Positions 28,748-38,028 of a stretch of 64,000 nt of DNA are shown here, piece by piece. Source of the DNA: Bordetella parapertussis (GTDB lineage Bacteria > Pseudomonadota > Gammaproteobacteria > Burkholderiales > Burkholderiaceae_A); NCBI GenBank assembly GCA_945877235.1, contig CAMCRF010000004.1, positions 1-64,000 on the forward strand, written 5' to 3'. Both the position numbers and the translations under genes were made by a program. A model generated the notes under the pieces. That model did not search any database and was not told the DNA's origin. It worked only from the letters and a program-made list of their open reading frames with translations. How positions within the stretch are numbered: the stretch's first letter is position 1; each line of letters starts with the position of its first letter.

Positions 28748-29594
28748 CCAGCACTCGCCGCTCGGCGTGCCACAGGACTGCGCGCGCCAGCACGCGGGAC
28801 TCAATGTCTGCACCGATCGATGAGAGTGCGGAGGCACTCAAGGTATGGTCCACGCGCTCAATGTCCTGCTCAATGATGGGTCCCTCATCGAGGTCTGTTG
28901 TGACGTAATGGGCGGTAGCCCCAATGATCTTGACGCCGCGCTGATAGGCCTGGTGATAGGGGCGGGCACCCTTGAAACTCGGCAGGAACGAGTGGTGAAT
29001 ATTGATTGCACGGCCACTCCATGCCGCGCAGAGCGTGGGCGAGAGGATTTGCATATAGCGCGCCAGCACGATCAGATCTGCTCGTGTCGCTTGACTCAAG
29101 TCCATGAGGGCCTGCTCTTGTGCAGCCTTGTTGCCGTCAACAATCGGAAGGTGGTGAAACGGCACCCCATGGTGGCGGCAGAGGGGTTCTAGATCGGTGT
29201 GATTCGATGCGACACCCACCAGATCGATAGGCAACAGGTCATTGCTCACACGAAAGAGCAGGTCGTTGAGGCAATGGCCGGCCTTGGAGACCAGTACCAA
29301 TGCGCGCGTGCGCTGGGCCCGCGGCTGGAGGGCAAACCTCATCGAGAGCGTGCTAGCCAGCGCGGAAAAGCCGTCGGTGAGCGTTGATTCGGTCTCTTGA
29401 CTGGGCGCATCGAAGTGCACCCGCATAAAAAACAGTTCCGTGTCCTCATCACCAAATTGAGCGGAGTCGAGGATGTTGCAGCCACGTGTAAAGAGAAATT
29501 CAGAGACCCGAAACACAACGCCCTTGGCGTCTGGGCACGCCAGGGTGAGGATAAAGTCGTGATGCTGCAACGGATCAGTGTCCGTGGGCGTCAA
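28716..29594 (-). CDS. purU: Formyltetrahydrofolate deformylase
   Basis: A 292-residue enzyme hydrolysing 10-formyl-THF to formate and THF, balancing one-carbon pools for purine synthesis. An N-terminal ACT domain (L-A-C-P-D-A-K-G-V-V-F-R-V near residue 18) is followed by a formyltransferase domain with A-R-Y-M-Q-I-L-S, N-I-H-H-S-F-L-P-S-F and A-H-Y-V-T-T-D-L-D-E-G-P-I-I. The end [10 protein letters not shown] is typical. There is no ATG; TTG at 29594 is the best start and lies within the end of the zinc-finger gene. The 3' end overlaps the convergent protease gene by 32 bases. Confidence 0.92.
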   Translation of the reverse strand: MTPTDTDPLQHHDFILTLACPDAKGVVFRVSEFLFTRGCNILDSAQFGDEDTELFFMRVHFDAPSQETESTLTDGFSALASTLSMRFALQPRAQRTRALVLVSKAGHCLNDLLFRVSNDLLPIDLVGVASNHTDLEPLCRHHGVPFHHLPIVDGNKAAQEQALMDLSQATRADLIVLARYMQILSPTLCAAWSGRAINIHHSFLPSFKGARPYHQAYQRGVKIIGATAHYVTTDLDEGPIIEQDIERVDHTLSASALSSIGADIESRVLARAVLWHAERRVLVNGPKTVVFR

Positions 29595-29772
29595 CGCCCT
29601 CGGCCAGGGTGTACTGAGTGCCGCAGTACGGGCACCGCGCAGAGCCGTGGCTTAGGTCGAGGTAAACCTTGGGGTGGCTGCTCCAGAGGGGCATGCGGGG
29701 GTTGGGGCAGGCTGCGGGCAGTTCATGAGCCTGCAAAACGACTGTCTCGGATGCATGCTGAATGTCGGACAT
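29575..29772 (-). CDS. Small zinc-finger domain protein (CHCC type)
   Basis: A 65-residue protein. The pattern C-P (residue 22), H-P-x-V-Y-L-D-L (near 33), A-R-C-P-Y-C-G-T-x-Y (near 45) matches the zf-CHCC family, related to the NDUFS6/13-kDa complex I zinc protein. It is widely found downstream of ilvE in betaproteobacteria, but its role there is not established. It starts 9 bases after ilvE and overlaps purU by 20 bases. Confidence 0.85.
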   Translation of the reverse strand: MSDIQHASETVVLQAHELPAACPNPRMPLWSSHPKVYLDLSHGSARCPYCGTQYTLAEGVDAHGH

Positions 29773-29781
29773 AAGGGCTTC

Positions 29782-30702
29782 CTAGAGTGCAGCCAGCCAG
29801 TGTGCATAACGGGTGGACTTCCCGCTGACTGCATCGAAGAACTGCTGCTGAATCTGCTCGGTGATGGGCCCACGCGACCCCTGTCCGATGAGGCGATCGT
29901 CGAGCTCACGAATGGGGGTAACCTCGGCGGCCGTCCCCGTGAAGAAGGCCTCATCTGCGCAGTAAATTTCATCACGGGTGATGCGCTTCTCGACAATAGT
30001 GAGGCCCAGGTCTTGGGCGATCTGCATTACCGAATCGCGGGTAATGCCGTCAAGGCACGAGGCGAGGTCGGGCGTGTAGACCTTGCCCTTTTTGATGATG
30101 AAGAGGTTCTCGCCGGCGCCTTCTGAGGCATAGCCATCGGTATCGAGTAGCAGCGCTTCGTCGTAGCCCATGGCGGCCACCTCTTGGTGGGCCAGAATGG
30201 AGTTGATGTAGTAGCCACAGGCCTTTGCCCGCACCAGCGACACATTCACATGGTGGCGGCTGAAACTTGAAGTCTTGACACGAATACCCTTGGTCAGCCC
30301 ATCTTCGCCGAGGTATGCGCCCCAGGGCCAGGCGGCAATGGCCACGTGAATCTTGTTGGATGTGGCCGCAATGCCCAGGCGCTCAGATCCAATGAAGGCA
30401 ATGGGCCGGATATAACAAGATTTAAGCCCATTGCGCCGAACCACTTCTTTCTGTGCGTCTTCGAGCGTGGCCTGGTCAAAGCCGATCTTCATCTGGAAGA
30501 TCTTGGCGGAGTTGAGAAACCGCTCGGTATGGTCTTTGAGACGGAAAATCGCGGAGCCCGTTGGGGTCTCGTAGGCACGCACCCCTTCAAACACGCCCAT
30601 GCCGTAGTGCAGCGTGTGCGTGAGCACGTGGGTCTGGGCGTCGCGCCAGGGCACGAACTGGCCATCCATCCAAATCCAGCCATCGCGATCGGCCATCGAC
30701 AT
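29782..30702 (-). CDS. ilvE: Branched-chain amino acid aminotransferase
   Basis: A 306-residue PLP enzyme (fold type IV) that transaminates Val, Leu and Ile. L-H-Y-G-M-G-V-F-E-G-V-R-A-Y lies near residue 31, the PLP lysine is K160 in R-A-K-A-C-G-Y-Y, and E-G-A-G-E-N-L-F near 195 is also present. An in-frame ATG exists at 30741, but AGGAG at eight bases before ATG 30702 supports the shorter form, as does the family length (309 in E. coli). It is divergent from azlC, a predicted branched-chain amino acid exporter subunit. Confidence 0.94.
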   Translation of the reverse strand: MSMADRDGWIWMDGQFVPWRDAQTHVLTHTLHYGMGVFEGVRAYETPTGSAIFRLKDHTERFLNSAKIFQMKIGFDQATLEDAQKEVVRRNGLKSCYIRPIAFIGSERLGIAATSNKIHVAIAAWPWGAYLGEDGLTKGIRVKTSSFSRHHVNVSLVRAKACGYYINSILAHQEVAAMGYDEALLLDTDGYASEGAGENLFIIKKGKVYTPDLASCLDGITRDSVMQIAQDLGLTIVEKRITRDEIYCADEAFFTGTAAEVTPIRELDDRLIGQGSRGPITEQIQQQFFDAVSGKSTRYAHWLAAL

Positions 30703-30739
30703 GAAATCTTCTCCTGAGCGGTTAGAGTGAGTGTCTTGC

Positions 30740-30747
30740 ATTCTAGC
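30740..30747 (-). promoter_or_regulatory. Extended -10 (GCTAGAAT) of ilvE
   Basis: TAGAAT on the minus strand, preceded by GC, predicts a start about 31 bases before the Shine-Dalgarno-led ATG at 30702. Unlike several others here, this promoter gives a normal leader. Confidence 0.45.
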
Positions 30748-30762
30748 GAAGCCCCACCGAAG

Positions 30763-31476
30763 ATGCCCACAGTTGGTTTTCCGCTTTACAGAGATCCGCA
30801 GGTGCGTCGCGCCATTCGAGACCTCTCGCCGGGGCTACTTGCCATGGCGGCATGGGGTCTTGTCACGGGCTTAGCCATGATTGAGAGCGGTCTGAGCACC
30901 GCCCACGCTGTTGGCATGAGCCTGCTGGTCTACGCGGGAGCGGCCCAGCTTGCCTCCTTGCCCCTGATTGCGGCAGGTGCGCCCCTCCTGCTGATCTGGG
31001 CGAGCGCCCTGGTGATCAACCTGCGCTTTCTGATTTACGCGGTCGGCCAGCAGCCCTGGATGAGTCGACTCCCAAGAGCCAAGCGGCTGCTGCACGGCTA
31101 CTTCACCACCGACATTCTGGCGGTCTTTGGCGCCCAGCGCGCCCAAGATGGATGGGATTCCCAGTCCATGGTTCGATACTTTCGGACAGGGGCTGTGCTC
31201 TGTTGGGTGGTCTGGCAGACGGCCTCTCTGCTGGGCATTTTTCTCGCTGCCAGTCTGCCGCGAGAGGAGGGGCTTCGGGTGCTACCTGCCCTTGCCATTC
31301 TTGCTTTGTTGCTGCCCATGATTCGGAGTCGACCTGCTCTGGCTTGTGTGCTGGTCTCGGCATTCGCCTCACTCGTCTTTAAGGGGTTGCCGCTGAATCT
31401 GGGCCTATTTCTCGCGACCCTGGCTGGCGTTTTGACCGCGGTTCTGCTCAACCGAAAGGCAGCACAGCATGGGTGA
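30763..31476 (+). CDS. azlC: AzlC family branched-chain amino acid exporter, large subunit
   Basis: A 237-residue membrane protein with about seven to eight helices. The segment A-I-R-D-L-S-P-G-L-L-A-M-A-A-W-G-L-V-T-G near the N-terminus and Q-L-A-S-L-P-L-I-A-A-G-A-P near 65 are characteristic of AzlC/YgaZ, which exports valine and related amino acids together with a small AzlD partner. ATG at 30763 gives the family start; a GTG at 30727 would add 12 residues but overlaps the promoter region of ilvE. azlD follows with an 8-base overlap. Confidence 0.88.
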   Translation: MPTVGFPLYRDPQVRRAIRDLSPGLLAMAAWGLVTGLAMIESGLSTAHAVGMSLLVYAGAAQLASLPLIAAGAPLLLIWASALVINLRFLIYAVGQQPWMSRLPRAKRLLHGYFTTDILAVFGAQRAQDGWDSQSMVRYFRTGAVLCWVVWQTASLLGIFLAASLPREEGLRVLPALAILALLLPMIRSRPALACVLVSAFASLVFKGLPLNLGLFLATLAGVLTAVLLNRKAAQHG

Positions 31477-31798
31477 TCTCTGGACATGGGGCGCACTCGT
31501 GGGTTTGGGGCTTGCCACCCTGGTGACGCGGTCAGGACCGCTCTGGAGCGAGCGTCCGTTTGCCCTCACAGAGGCGCAGAAGTTTGCCCTTCAAATGGCT
31601 CCGATGGCGGCCCTGGCTGCGATTGTGGCCCCCGCGCTCCTGCTCACGGACGGGGCGTGGGCCGCGACGATCGAGGACCCCAGACTCTGGGCATTGATTG
31701 CAGCGGTCTCTGCTCGACTCATGGGCAGGGGCCTGCTCACCATCCTGCTCTCCGGTTTGGTGGTCTATGGGGCTGCACGATTCATTCTGGCCTCGTGA
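31469..31798 (+). CDS. azlD: AzlD family branched-chain amino acid exporter, small subunit
   Basis: A 109-residue protein with four predicted helices, including the family's early G-L-A-T-L-V-T-R motif and P-M-A-A-L-A-A-I-V-A-P-A. It pairs with AzlC in the membrane. It overlaps azlC by 8 bases. The final 34 bases are antisense to glnE. Confidence 0.87.
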   Translation: MGDLWTWGALVGLGLATLVTRSGPLWSERPFALTEAQKFALQMAPMAALAAIVAPALLLTDGAWAATIEDPRLWALIAAVSARLMGRGLLTILLSGLVVYGAARFILAS

Positions 31799-34485
31799 AG
31801 CGCCTGTAAGGCCCTCGGCGGCTCGGGCACGCCACGAAAGACGTGAGCCCAGAGGGCTCGAACCGCCTGAATCGGTTCAGAGAACTCGGCTGCCGGGGTG
31901 CGTGCCTTGTTGGATCCTGCAAGCCGCAGCCGATGCTGTCGGAGCCGAAATACCCGATAGGCATTGGCCACGGCCTCTGCAAGTGCGGCCGGTATGAGGC
32001 CGAGTCCCCCTGCCGCCTTGAGCAGCGCAATATTTCCGAGGTTGCCCGTCAGTTCAGGGTGAGTGTGTGCATGCTCCAAAACCAGGGCCTGCACGATGAA
32101 CTCAATGTCCACCATACCGCCCGCATCGTGCTTCAGGTCGAACTGGTCGCTGCCATTGGGGTGACCTTCATGCATTTTTTGCCGCATGGAGCAGACCTCC
32201 TCCAGGAGCAGTTCACGCGCTCGGGGGAGCCGAAGCAAACGGATCCGCTCGGCCTCGAATGCCTTACCGATCTCGCGGTCTCCTGCGCAGAAACGTGCGC
32301 GCGTGAGGGCCTGATGCTCCCAGGTCCAAGCCTGTGATTCTTGGTATCGAATGAAACCCGAGAGGCTAGTCACCAAGAGTCCGGCATTGCCGTTCGGTCG
32401 CAGGCGCAGGTCGATCTCGAACAGACTTCCCGCGGCAGTCTGTGTGGTGAGCCAGACATTGATGCGTTGGGCCAGTCGTGCATAGCGCTCTGGTGCATCG
32501 GGGTCGGGATCATCGTGTACGAAAATCAGGTCCAGGTCGGAGGCGTATCCGAGCTCTTTGCCTCCCAGCTTCCCATAGGCAATGATGGCAAAGGCTGGGG
32601 CGGGGCGGTGCCGCTTTTTGGTGGCATGCCAAGCGGCCTCGAGCGTGACCTCCAGCATCCGGTCTGCGAGCTCGGAGAGCTGGTCGGCCAGAGCCTCCAC
32701 CGTCCAGCGGCCGTCAAGATCCTGAACCAGGATCCGAAAAAGTTGCGCATGGTGGGCTTCGCGCAGCAAGTCCATCTGTCGCTCAACGTCTGGCTCCTCC
32801 CCAATCAGTGTTACAGCCAGCTCCCTGCGCAGGTCGGACTCAAATTGAGCCAGGTCTATGGGCTCGTTGCGGCTGCGACGATCCAGCAGCTCGTCAAGCA
32901 CAATCGGGTGACGCCGAAGGTAGTGCATGGCCCACTCCGAGGCCTCTGCAATCCGCGCGAGCTGGCCCATAGAGTCTGGGTATTCGTCGAACAGGGCGAG
33001 GTAGGCCGAGCGCCCGCTTATCTCGTCGATAAGCGCACCGAGCAAGCGCTCGACCTGCTCGGGCTGGCTGGTCGTCTGAGCGTGCCGTAGCGCCATCGCT
33101 TTGACCCGCGACAGACGGCTCTCACGATCTGTGGAGCGCGCTCCGCTTGCTTCGGGGTCAGCAGCGGGGGCCTCGTTTTCTCGATGAAAAAGGCGCTCGA
33201 ATGCGCTGGCCACAATCGATTGATGGTGCTCAATACATCCCGCGAGCGCGTCGGCTGATTGCAGGCCCATGGATGTCGCCATCTGCTCGAAGCATCGCTC
33301 ATCTCCGGGCAGCACATGTGTCTGTTGGTCCTCGTCGTACTGGAGTCGATGCTCGAGTCGACGCCAGAACGCATACGCCTCCTGAAGGTCCTGCGCCTCT
33401 TGGGCCTCGAGTCGACCCTGTCGGGTGAGTGTTGTGAGTACCTCGCGCGTGCCTCTGGCGCGCAGGCTCTCCTCGCGCCCCCCGCGAATGAGCTGAAACA
33501 CTTGCGCGATGAACTCAATCTCTCGAATGCCGCCCGGGCCAAGTTTGATGTCGATCGGATCTCGGGACCCCGCAAGCCGGGCCTCGCGCTTGAGGCTGCG
33601 CCGCTGCGCCTCCTCGCGAATCTGGCGGTGAAGGTCACGCAGCGCAGAGATGGCGCTAAAGTCGAGGTAACGCCGATATACAAAGGGGCGCCGCAGTCCC
33701 TCCAGACCCTCGAGGTCGCGCTGGAAGCTCAGCCGATCTTGAGCAATGGGTTGGTTCACGACGCGCGCTTTGACCCATGCATAGCGCTCCCACTCTCGCC
33801 CCTGCACCACGAAATAATCCTCGAGCATGGCTAGGCTGCAGACCATGGGACCAGAGTCTCCATTGGGCCGCAGTCGCAGGTCGACCCGAAACGCAAAGCC
33901 GTCGGCTGTCGGCTCTTCGAGCAACACGGCCATCCGCCGACCTACGCGCGCAAAGAAGCTAAAGAGGTCCGTCTTTCCCCGTCCTGAGTCCTGGCCGGTG
34001 GTCTCTCCATCCTCGCGGATCAGGTAGATCAGATCCACATCGGAGGAGGCGTTGAGCTCATAGCCTCCGAGTTTTCCCATCCCGACCACCAGCAGGTCGA
34101 CGGGTTGGCCGTTGCGACCGAGTGGTTGGCCGTGCCGCTCTATGGCCTCTTGGAGGGCTGTTCGGTAGGCCCATTGGATGCAGTGTTCAGCAAGCGCTGA
34201 GAGGCCTGAGAGGTTTTCTTCAAGGTCTGCCAGCCCCGAGAGGTCTCGACCCATGATGGCCAGGAGTGTTCGGTTGCGAAAGCGGCGCAGGGCTTGATCG
34301 GCAGGCTGCGCGTGGGCGTGAGCGTACTCGAGGGCCTCGGATGCCCAGCTTGCAATACGCGCTGGCGTGATGGGGGCGTCTGTGGGGTAGACAGGGCCGT
34401 GGGCCTGAAGCAGTGGCAAGAGCCGTCTCGCGAATGCGGAGTGCGTCAGGGCCGCTTGATAGGCAGGGTTGAGTTCCTCGTTCAT
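31765..34485 (-). CDS. glnE: Bifunctional glutamine synthetase adenylyltransferase/deadenylase
   Basis: A 906-residue enzyme that switches glutamine synthetase off and on by adding or removing AMP in response to PII. It has two nucleotidyltransferase domains: the N-terminal one has G-K-L-G-G-Y-E-L-N-A-S-S-D-V-D-L near residue 155 and the C-terminal one has G-K-L-G-G-K-E-L-G-Y-A-S-D-L-D-L near 650. Each keeps the G-S/x-D-x-D metal pair. A helical linker separates them. The length is close to E. coli GlnE (946). It is divergent from yhdP over 36 bases. Confidence 0.95.
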   Translation of the reverse strand: MNEELNPAYQAALTHSAFARRLLPLLQAHGPVYPTDAPITPARIASWASEALEYAHAHAQPADQALRRFRNRTLLAIMGRDLSGLADLEENLSGLSALAEHCIQWAYRTALQEAIERHGQPLGRNGQPVDLLVVGMGKLGGYELNASSDVDLIYLIREDGETTGQDSGRGKTDLFSFFARVGRRMAVLLEEPTADGFAFRVDLRLRPNGDSGPMVCSLAMLEDYFVVQGREWERYAWVKARVVNQPIAQDRLSFQRDLEGLEGLRRPFVYRRYLDFSAISALRDLHRQIREEAQRRSLKREARLAGSRDPIDIKLGPGGIREIEFIAQVFQLIRGGREESLRARGTREVLTTLTRQGRLEAQEAQDLQEAYAFWRRLEHRLQYDEDQQTHVLPGDERCFEQMATSMGLQSADALAGCIEHHQSIVASAFERLFHRENEAPAADPEASGARSTDRESRLSRVKAMALRHAQTTSQPEQVERLLGALIDEISGRSAYLALFDEYPDSMGQLARIAEASEWAMHYLRRHPIVLDELLDRRSRNEPIDLAQFESDLRRELAVTLIGEEPDVERQMDLLREAHHAQLFRILVQDLDGRWTVEALADQLSELADRMLEVTLEAAWHATKKRHRPAPAFAIIAYGKLGGKELGYASDLDLIFVHDDPDPDAPERYARLAQRINVWLTTQTAAGSLFEIDLRLRPNGNAGLLVTSLSGFIRYQESQAWTWEHQALTRARFCAGDREIGKAFEAERIRLLRLPRARELLLEEVCSMRQKMHEGHPNGSDQFDLKHDAGGMVDIEFIVQALVLEHAHTHPELTGNLGNIALLKAAGGLGLIPAALAEAVANAYRVFRLRQHRLRLAGSNKARTPAAEFSEPIQAVRALWAHVFRGVPEPPRALQALHEARMNRAAP

Positions 34486-34521
34486 CGGTACCCAGAGAGG
34501 GGCTATGCAAGAATCTCCATC

Positions 34522-37500
34522 ATGCCACCCCTTCTCTTGCGCGCGCTCCTCGTCACGCTGATCACGATCGCTGTGGTCACCGTCACGGCGGGGTTGACGG
34601 CTCGATATTGGGTCTGGCCGCAGATTGCGCGCTTTCTCAATAGCCCGGAGGCGCTCGCAGAGTTGGTCGCGCCTGCACTCAAGGCCGATGCACTCTCACT
34701 TCAGACCGAGGGAGCTCAGGCGGTCTGGGATGACTGGTTGGCGCCACAGATTTCCATTTCACGTGTTCAGCTCACGGATCCGGAGGGCAGGCCCACCTTG
34801 GTCGCTGAGGGACTTCGCGCCTATTTAGGGCCGCGCAGCCTACTCTCTATCTTCAAAGGTTTTCCCGTTTTCTCAAGGCTGGAGTTAGACCGCCTTACCT
34901 TATTGGGTGCGCGAAGCGCAGAGGGCCAGCTTCACCTCGGAGGGTTTCTCTTGAGCGGCCGAGACCGGGGTGCGAGTGGCTGGTACGCCATGGTGGCGCA
35001 GCAGGGCCCGCTCTGGCTGGGGCACATCAGTCTGAGCTGGAAGGATGCCGACGCGTTTGGCACGGTCGAGCTCTCGGAGCTTCGCCTTCGTCTCAGAGAG
35101 GATCGGGTCGCGATCCGAGCCGCTGACCTCGATTTGGCGGCCTGGCTGCCGTTGGCCCAGCGAATGGAGTGGGTCCCGCCCGAGGCGCAGCTCGCAGGTC
35201 ACCTTCGCAATGCGGTGGTCGAATGGAGTGGAGACCTCCGAGAGGCCGGGACCTATACCGTAGTGGAGCACCTAAAGAGACTCAACCTGGAGGCAGACCT
35301 TGAGGGTGTGCAGGCCAACCAAGTCGGTCGATTGGGCAGGCTGGCCTCGGTCTCTGGCAGGCTCAGTCTGTCGGGCGGCGATGGCCGCCTCTCCATGCTT
35401 CCGAGCCCACTCGAGATCCACCTTCCACGCGACTTTTCAGCAGGCCCTCTGCGATTCACGCAGGCGCAGGGCGATCTGGAGTGGCGGGTCACCGACTGGA
35501 CACCACAGCCCAATGGACTGCCGACTGGACTGACGGTCGGTGTGCAGAGGCTCGCCGTGGAGAACGCCGATCTGTCTGCAGCGCTCTCGGGCACGCAGGA
35601 CATACTGGGGACGGACTTGGGCCGAGCAGACTTCAACGGCCAGGTCCTTCGTGCTCGCCCGGATCGTGTCCACTACTACCTGCCCAGTACCGTGGGCAAA
35701 GATGCGCGTGAATGGATGCGCCGCGCATTTGTCTCGTCCAAGCCTGTTGCGGGGCAGTTTCAGCTGACGGGGGCCGTGGCCGAGTTTCCGTTCGATCAAC
35801 GCCCGGGGGCAGGCCGCTTTGATGCACAGCTCACATTGCAAGATGCTGCGCTCAATGTCGCGCCCGGCTGGCCGCGCATTCAGGCGGACCAGATTGATGT
35901 TGGCTTTGAGGGGCCCGCGCTCTCGGTCCGAGCAGCCAAGGCCCGCATGGGAGACGCTGCGCTCTTTGATGTGGTTGGGCGCATCCCGCACCTCGACGAC
36001 CCTCAGCCTAAGCTTGAGATTGCCGGGCGCTTCGATGCCCCACTCTCGGCAATCCTCTCCACCGTGAATGCTTCGCCTGTGCTCGGCATGCTCGGCGGCC
36101 TCACCGATGGGGCGCTGGGGAGCGGTCGCAGCGAGCTGGGCCTCGCCCTAGTGATCGACCTGAATAACCCCGATCTCACCACCGTTAAAGGTGAACTGCG
36201 TTTTGACAAGGCGGGTCTTGGCCTGCAGGGTGTTCCAGCGCTCTCAGCGCTCACGGGCCGCATTGGATTTGATGAACGCGGGCTGCTTGCCCTCGATGTC
36301 AAGGGGCGAGCGCTCGGAGGACCGGTCACCGTCTCGCTTGGTGGGTCGCGGCAGCAACTCGCTGTTCAGGGCGAGCTGCGGGGCGTCGATCTCGAGCGCT
36401 GGATGCGGGAGTCGCTCGAAGTCCCGCTTCGGGGGGTGATTGGGGGTCAGAGCCCCTATGCGCTGTCTATTCAGATGGCAAAAAGCAGACTTCAGCTACA
36501 GGCCCAGTCGTCACTCAAGGGACTCACCCTCAGTCTGCCCGCTCCACTTCAGAAGGCGGCCGAGGAGGCCTGGGGGCTCACGGTCTCTATGGATCGCCAG
36601 CGCGTGGGCACCGATCGTACAGAGCAGATCTTGTTATCCACCCAGGGGCAGCGCCTTGGGCTGCACTTTGAGCGTCGCGAGCGCGCAGGCCAAACGAGCC
36701 GGCGCGGCATGCTCTCGGTTCAGACTGCGGCGAGTCTGCCCACGGGCCCAGGGCTTGTGCTTCGCGTGAGGGCTAAATCATTTCCGCTGCTCGACTGGCT
36801 CTCGGCGCTCGATGATCACCTGTCTGCTGAGACGGGCACACCGGGTGTGGCCGTGCCCATCCGAGCGGAGCCGCTCTTGCGGGGGGTCGAGATCCAGGCC
36901 GATCAGTTCTGGCTTGGAAGTGAGCCTCTGGCCCAGACGAGTCTGCGGGCCAATCGGCAGTCGGCCCACTGGGCTTTGACGCTTGAAGCACGCGAGGCGG
37001 CTGGCCAGCTTATTTGGCGCCCAGCGCCTGAGGACCAGGCTCAGGGGTCACAGGGGGCGCAGGGGTCACGGGGCGTGCTGGTGGCAAGGCTCAGCCGGTT
37101 ATGGCTCGCTGGCAGTGATCCCTCAAGCCCCGCCGCGCAGCGAGAGGCCGCAGGTCAGAGCCCAACCCTCACGGCTCTGCAAGAGGCCCAGCGCTGGCCG
37201 AGCCTCGACCTGGTTGCGGAGGACTTTCGTCGGGGCAAGACTGCCCTGGGGCGTCTCGTGATTGACGCAGCCCCTCGGCCGCAGGAGAACAGCTGGTTCA
37301 TTTCGCGGCTCAGCCTTGAGAACCCGGATGCAGAGCTGCTCGGCTCTGGCCGTTGGGCTGCGAAAACACAAGCAGGCGGGGGGTCGGAGACGCGACTGGA
37401 CCTAGAGCTCAAGGTCAAGAAGGGCGAGGGCTTGCTTACTCGGATGGGCTATCCGGGGCTGATCCGCGAGACGCCCGGGACCATCAAAGGCGAGCTTGCA

Positions 37501-38028
37501 TGGGACGGTGCACCGACCGACTTTCGCGTGCGCGCATTGCGGGGCCAGCTCGCGCTCGATCTTGAGTCTGGCCGATTTCTGAAGGCAGAGCCGGGTCTTG
37601 CGAAGCTCATCAGTGTGCTCAACCTTCAGTCGCTGCCTAAGCGCATGACCCTGGACTTCAGAGATATTTTTTCAGAGGGGTTTAGTTTCGAGCGTGTGCG
37701 TGGAGATGTCTTGCTCAATCAGGGACAGGCCGAGACCAAGAACCTTCGCATTGTGGGGGTGCAGGCCTCGGTGTTCATTGAGGGCACTGCCAATCTCACC
37801 ACCGAGACCCAGAATATTCGCGTGTTGGTGCTTCCAGAATTGAACGCGGGACTTGCCTCTCTGGGGTATGCCTTGATCAATCCTGCGATTGGTCTGGGCA
37901 GTTTTCTTGCGCAGTTCGTTTTAAGGGACCCGCTGCGGCAGATCCTTGCCTATGAATACGCACTGACAGGCCCCTGGGATGACCCTACGGTGCGAGAACT
38001 TCCCCGATCGGAGCAGAAGACGCCATGA
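34522..38028 (+). CDS. YhdP family (TIGR02099) AsmA-like envelope protein
   Basis: A 1168-residue protein with one N-terminal membrane helix (about residues 5-28) and a very long periplasmic region rich in beta-strand patterns. Members of this AsmA-like superfamily are proposed to move phospholipids from the inner to the outer membrane. The C-terminus near 1040-1160 (G-x-R-I-V-G-V-Q-A-S-V-F-I-E-G-T-A-N-L type, then N-P-A-I-G-L-G-S-F-L-A-Q-F-V-L) is the most conserved part. ATG 34522 precedes the hydrophobic helix. The stop overlaps the amidase gene as ATGA. Identity at family level is good; the function is inferred. Confidence 0.87.
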   Translation: MPPLLLRALLVTLITIAVVTVTAGLTARYWVWPQIARFLNSPEALAELVAPALKADALSLQTEGAQAVWDDWLAPQISISRVQLTDPEGRPTLVAEGLRAYLGPRSLLSIFKGFPVFSRLELDRLTLLGARSAEGQLHLGGFLLSGRDRGASGWYAMVAQQGPLWLGHISLSWKDADAFGTVELSELRLRLREDRVAIRAADLDLAAWLPLAQRMEWVPPEAQLAGHLRNAVVEWSGDLREAGTYTVVEHLKRLNLEADLEGVQANQVGRLGRLASVSGRLSLSGGDGRLSMLPSPLEIHLPRDFSAGPLRFTQAQGDLEWRVTDWTPQPNGLPTGLTVGVQRLAVENADLSAALSGTQDILGTDLGRADFNGQVLRARPDRVHYYLPSTVGKDAREWMRRAFVSSKPVAGQFQLTGAVAEFPFDQRPGAGRFDAQLTLQDAALNVAPGWPRIQADQIDVGFEGPALSVRAAKARMGDAALFDVVGRIPHLDDPQPKLEIAGRFDAPLSAILSTVNASPVLGMLGGLTDGALGSGRSELGLALVIDLNNPDLTTVKGELRFDKAGLGLQGVPALSALTGRIGFDERGLLALDVKGRALGGPVTVSLGGSRQQLAVQGELRGVDLERWMRESLEVPLRGVIGGQSPYALSIQMAKSRLQLQAQSSLKGLTLSLPAPLQKAAEEAWGLTVSMDRQRVGTDRTEQILLSTQGQRLGLHFERRERAGQTSRRGMLSVQTAASLPTGPGLVLRVRAKSFPLLDWLSALDDHLSAETGTPGVAVPIRAEPLLRGVEIQADQFWLGSEPLAQTSLRANRQSAHWALTLEAREAAGQLIWRPAPEDQAQGSQGAQGSRGVLVARLSRLWLAGSDPSSPAAQREAAGQSPTLTALQEAQRWPSLDLVAEDFRRGKTALGRLVIDAAPRPQENSWFISRLSLENPDAELLGSGRWAAKTQAGGGSETRLDLELKVKKGEGLLTRMGYPGLIRETPGTIKGELAWDGAPTDFRVRALRGQLALDLESGRFLKAEPGLAKLISVLNLQSLPKRMTLDFRDIFSEGFSFERVRGDVLLNQGQAETKNLRIVGVQASVFIEGTANLTTETQNIRVLVLPELNAGLASLGYALINPAIGLGSFLAQFVLRDPLRQILAYEYALTGPWDDPTVRELPRSEQKTP

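Noticed and set aside
30727..30762. GTG at 30727 as azlC start
   Set aside because: It would place coding sequence across the ilvE -10 element, and the family start fits ATG 30763.
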